DNA from: Catonia carolina
Lineage: Eukaryota > Arthropoda > Insecta > Hemiptera > Achilidae
Assembly: GCA_035578175.1 (NCBI GenBank)
Contig: JAQMRL010000001.1
Span: 49,189,553-49,253,552, forward strand
Direction of reading: 5' to 3'
DNA length: 64,000 nt
The notes below the pieces were generated by a model. That model did not search any database and was not told the DNA's origin. It saw nothing but the letters and a program-made list of their open reading frames with translations. Below, piece by piece: positions 61,196-64,000 of this stretch; the first letter of the stretch is position 1; each line of letters starts with the position of its first letter. A program made the translations under genes and the position numbers.

Positions 61196-61349
61196 CTGTA
61201 AGCATCGAGATTATCAACTAGATGTTTTCAGAGGACACCTGAAGCGTGTATAAAAGAAAACTAGCCTGATACCAGTATTATAGCTGTAGGCCTATCATCC
61301 GCAAACGTTGCTAGTGTATATTTTTGGTGGGCATATCAAAAAAAGTCTT

Positions 61350-61512
61350 CTACTTCTTTATCACTTCTTGAATTAAGCAGCTCGGCCTGTTCCGGAAACC
61401 ATCTTTTTCTTGGGTGTCCAACACTCCTCTACCAGTGGGTTTGTTCTCGTAAGCTAAACGAAGCAAGCGGTCCTCTCTTATCCGTACCAAACGGCTGCAT
61501 CATAAGCACGGC
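61350..61512 (-). pseudogene. LINE ORF2 C-terminus, distal half of a split remnant
   Basis: The minus strand reads RLVRIREDRLLRLAYENKPT, then, one frame over, GHPRKRWFPEQAE. This is the RMPxxRxPRLALxYKPTGRRSVGRPRKRW tail of an arthropod LINE. It continues, across the R1 copy, the proximal half at 61951-62053. Confidence 0.72.
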
Positions 61513-61567
61513 TGAGAGAACGAAAATTCAAAAGAGGTCAGTTCCTCTTATATAAGCTAATAATTTT

Positions 61568-61947
61568 CCCATTTCAGAAAGGTGGAGTGTTACATTATTT
61601 GCACTCAATCTGCTAGCTGTAGGGCTATAAAAATAGTTTTATTTCTTATCAAATGTTAAGCCAATTATATGATTAAAACATTTAAGAACACAGGAGGCAG
61701 AGGTGTAAAAGACACTAATCAGAGTTATCTCCTCTGAGAGTAATGAATTTCATCATTATACGTCCTGACCTTGTGGTGAATGAAGTGAAGGTGTCATTTG
61801 CAGGGTGGAAAGTAGATGCTTTCCCGAGGACCTGGAATGCCGATAAGCATACTTTTCTACTCAGTGAGGAAGGCAGGGTAAACAACCTCACTCCTCGTTT
61901 ACTTAGTAAAGCCTCTAGAGATTCAAACCAGCCTTTTGGCTCCTGAT
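61568..61947 (-). repeat. interspersed repeat R1, copy 5, inserted in a LINE remnant
   Basis: Minus-strand copy: GAGCCAAAAGGCTGGTTTGA, CTAGAGGCTTTACTAAGTAA, CACTGAGTAGAAAAGTATGC, AATGACACCTTCACTTCATT, TCAGAGGAGATAACTCTGAT, ending GAGTGCAAATAATGTAACAC. It separates two halves of one LINE tail read on the same strand. The frames 61715-62050 (-) and 61743-61946 (+) run through it and are not genes. Confidence 0.85.
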
Positions 61948-61950
61948 CTA

Positions 61951-62053
61951 AAAAAAGGCTAATAATGCCTATTTCATCTAGTGTATCCGCATTACTTAGC
62001 CTATCCTTCCAGGTGCAGCCCTTCACCGCCATTAGAAACCTCATTTCCACCCC
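61951..62053 (-). pseudogene. LINE ORF2 C-terminal region, proximal half of a split remnant
   Basis: Reads MEMRFLMAVKGCTWKDRLSN, then ADTLDEIGI, matching the EMRFLRAVKGCTRxDRIRNEDIRxELGI motif that precedes the RMP...GRPRKRW tail in arthropod LINEs. The distal half lies at 61350-61512 beyond the R1 insertion. Confidence 0.8.
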
Positions 62054-63179
62054 CTAGAACTTATTATTTTACAGTAGTATAAGTATAAAGAAAATTTGTT
62101 TAAAAATTCATTATTTTTATAGGTTAAAACCGTTTATCAAGCTGAAGATTTTTTCAAAATTTCATTACATTTACAAATTACAAGAAAATAAATGATGTTT
62201 TGAAGTAAACTATACTTTGAAGTAATACTGCAAAGAAATCTTATTTAATTGTTTGCATGTAGTGTATTCGTCGGTGTCTTAATCATCAATAAGGGAACTA
62301 ATAGATACATCATAAATTGTGGACTGGAAGACATTCATTCCGCTGGGGACGCTTGCATAACACGGTTAAAATACATTTCAAACTCAAGTTGAATGCATTA
62401 TCTTATTTGTAAGACATTCCATTCAAGTAGTAAATAGTAGAGTATTCTGCAAGTTGTATTGTTGGGAGAGTGACAGAGAGTGTCATAATGGAAGAGATAG
62501 AATAAGATAGAAATACTGATTGAAGAGACGTTAAGACTTCTCTGTCCTTGGTTGCCATTCAAGAGTATAGAGGTCTGATATCATGACAATGACAATAATA
62601 TGATGGTCCGTACAAAAGACACATTGTCACAACTAAACTACTCTCGTGTCATATTAACTGCGACGTCTTGTCCTTGCTACAAGGTCGCTCATTTACCTAA
62701 ATAACAATTAATATAATTATTAAACTGATTCAATACAACAGAAAATAGTGAATTAAAGAATATTTATAATAAATGAATCGTAAGAGTTAATAATTGTTCA
62801 TTCATGAGAAATTACGACTGGAAATTAAAGATAATTTTACAAAATATTAAAGAAACTACTTAATTTAATAACAACTCATGAAAAACATCTTCCTAAAAAT
62901 TAACATTTTAGAGACTAAATTTATATTAAATATTAGAATAATTGTTATACCAAATTAGCATTTCAACCGTTCAACCCGAGCAAGTACGAGTAAAATATAC
63001 ACAGTTCTAATTTTGATGGAGTGTAAAAAGTATTTCGCTTCAACTTAATTAATAAGTTATTAATTAAAAATTATTTATAACTCGAATGAATAAAAAAATA
63101 TTTTATGTCAAAATGAAAACAGGACCAATCCAAAGGTCTGATTCCTGTCTAGAGCTTAAAAATTGTTACAAACTATAAC
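62054..63179. other. no gene seen
   Basis: Includes a patch of balanced composition at 62270-62690 with no recognisable content. Confidence 0.5.
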
Positions 63180-63243
63180 TCACTTTAACAATCGTCCATT
63201 AGCTACTGCAGTCACTAATGACTTGACAGTTGATGCGAGTCAG
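63180..63243 (+). mobile_element. SINE tail T1 fragment
   Basis: CACTAATGACTTGACAGTTG followed by ATGCGAGTCAGATG matches the end of tail T1; no head is readable upstream. Confidence 0.55.
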
Positions 63244-63456
63244 ATGAATCCGGTAAAAAATACATAATTCTTAAAATTGACATTTAATTACCTCAGTCAT
63301 ACATTTTACATTATACCTACATTAAAGAATATCCAGTAAATTACTCATTATTATAATGTCTGTCTCTCTTTTCGTCTTTTGTGTGACGTTGTATGTTTTG
63401 TTATTACGTATTCTTTTCTTGAATTGTTAAAAATTTAATGTGTAATTTTTAAACAC

Positions 63457-63612
63457 CAATTTTATTAATTATCAATGCCATGGCATTTAAACATGAGGGT
63501 CCTGCTAATGAGTGGTGTTCCTCAAAAGTGGTAAAGCAATGTAAAACAGGCTACAAACATTACTGGTTGTACAAATCTACACAGTTGTAAATTTAATAAA
63601 ATAAAGTGAAAA
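63457..63612 (+). repeat. dispersed repeat R5, copy 2
   Basis: Same unit and orientation as 53966-54104, ending AATTTAATAAAATAAAGTGA. Slightly longer because of an insertion near 63535-63560. Confidence 0.75.
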
Positions 63613-63649
63613 ATATTAGAAGAATGAGTTTAATTATATAATTTAGTTT

Positions 63650-63800
63650 ATTTACAGTCGCATCAACAACTTGATCTTTGTAACTGAAGGGATGGTGGGT
63701 TTGAACGTGAAATAATTTCACCGACCCTAACCGAGAATCGAAACAGGAATCTTCCGTTTTGCAGCTTAAGACGGTAACAGTTGGGTTACGTAAGCGGTCT
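63650..63800 (-). mobile_element. SINE with head B-like and tail T1, decayed
   Basis: The minus strand begins CCGCTTACGTAACCCAACTG and has a B-box-like GTTTCGATTCTCGG, then GTGAAATTATTTCACG. It ends CAGTTACAAAGATCAAGTTG and TTGATGCGACTGTAAATAAA, which is tail T1. The head resembles that at 10708, whose tail is T2. Confidence 0.7.
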
Positions 63801-64000
63801 TATTGATGTAGATATAATAAAATATTTAACACATTCTTTATAGTTCATGTGGTAGGTTTGGTAATCAAATACCTACAAACTAAAATTTTCATTTTCATTG
63901 TCAAAAAAGTTTTATTCATGACCTTCTGTATGAAATCCATATTTTTCACATAGAAAGTAATTAGATTAAAATATCATTTTAAAATTAACAAACAAAAATT
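63801..64000. other. no feature seen
   Basis: A+T-rich end of window. Confidence 0.6.

Noticed and set aside
61715..62050. Single 111-residue gene
   Set aside because: Its first third is a LINE C-terminus and the rest is the R1 repeat read through.
1908..63800. True tRNA genes at the A-box/B-box sites
   Set aside because: The heads do not close an acceptor stem, recur with repeated bodies and in one case have target-site duplications; they are SINEs.
1..64000. CRISPR array, operon, phage or plasmid system
   Set aside because: No regularly spaced direct repeats, no ribosome-binding sites with packed genes; all gene signals are eukaryotic.
1..64000. Telomeric TTAGG repeats, rRNA genes
   Set aside because: No tandem TTAGG run and no rRNA-like conserved block seen.

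Overview
This window looks like non-coding, repeat-rich sequence from a large, strongly A+T-rich animal genome (by eye roughly 70% A+T), most likely an insect. The evidence is many dead Jockey-type non-LTR retrotransposon ends, a Tc1/mariner-type transposon of a kind common in insects, tRNA-derived SINEs with intact pol III boxes, and a complete lack of bacterial gene packing. A hemimetabolous insect such as a hemipteran would fit, but I cannot name the species. There is no rRNA, CRISPR array or operon, and almost all open reading frames are chance frames in A+T-rich DNA.

Two pieces of ordinary host genes can be argued from the sequence, both on the minus strand. At 17375-17511 there is an exon-like first coding segment: a start codon in good context, a 45-residue N-terminus with a textbook signal peptide, and a consensus splice donor. 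Upstream open reading frames precede it. Downstream of it on the minus strand, 15609-15670 and a CpG-rich patch at 13165-13369 have splice-like borders whose phases happen to agree, but this chain is speculative. At 53496-53718 there is a terminal-exon-like segment: splice acceptor, 73 open codons, a stop and an overlapping AATAAA. I recognise neither protein. If both are real, 17.5-53.5 kb would be intergenic or intronic space filled with repeats.

Repeats by region: 0-3 kb holds two Jockey 3' ends and a SINE; 4.5-6.1 kb has an interspersed repeat (called R1 here) and a hairpin cluster between inverted coding-like copies; 8-11 kb has SINEs; 14.9 kb a reverse-transcriptase scrap; 18.3-19.7 kb a pogo/Tigger-like element carrying a SINE; 20.3-22.1 kb an R1 copy and a nearly complete mariner-type element; 22.8-23.1 kb another SINE; 28.5-29.4 kb two Jockey pieces; 31.6-32.7 kb R1 and a second repeat; 37-38.7 kb R1 and a SINE with exact target-site duplication; 41.7-44.96 kb and 47.5-48.9 kb LINE remnants, one with a perfect 55-bp inverted duplicate; 51.2-52.0 kb a very young tandem duplication and a MITE; 54-57.2 kb a SINE cluster; 60.6-62.1 kb LINE remnants with an R1 copy inserted in one; 63.2-63.8 kb SINE pieces.

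The more unusual observations are the modular exchange of SINE heads and tails, a perfect long inverted repeat at a dead LINE end, strong over-representation of the palindrome TAGGCCTA in unique DNA, and the hidden signal-peptide exon. I see no convincing new multi-gene system.
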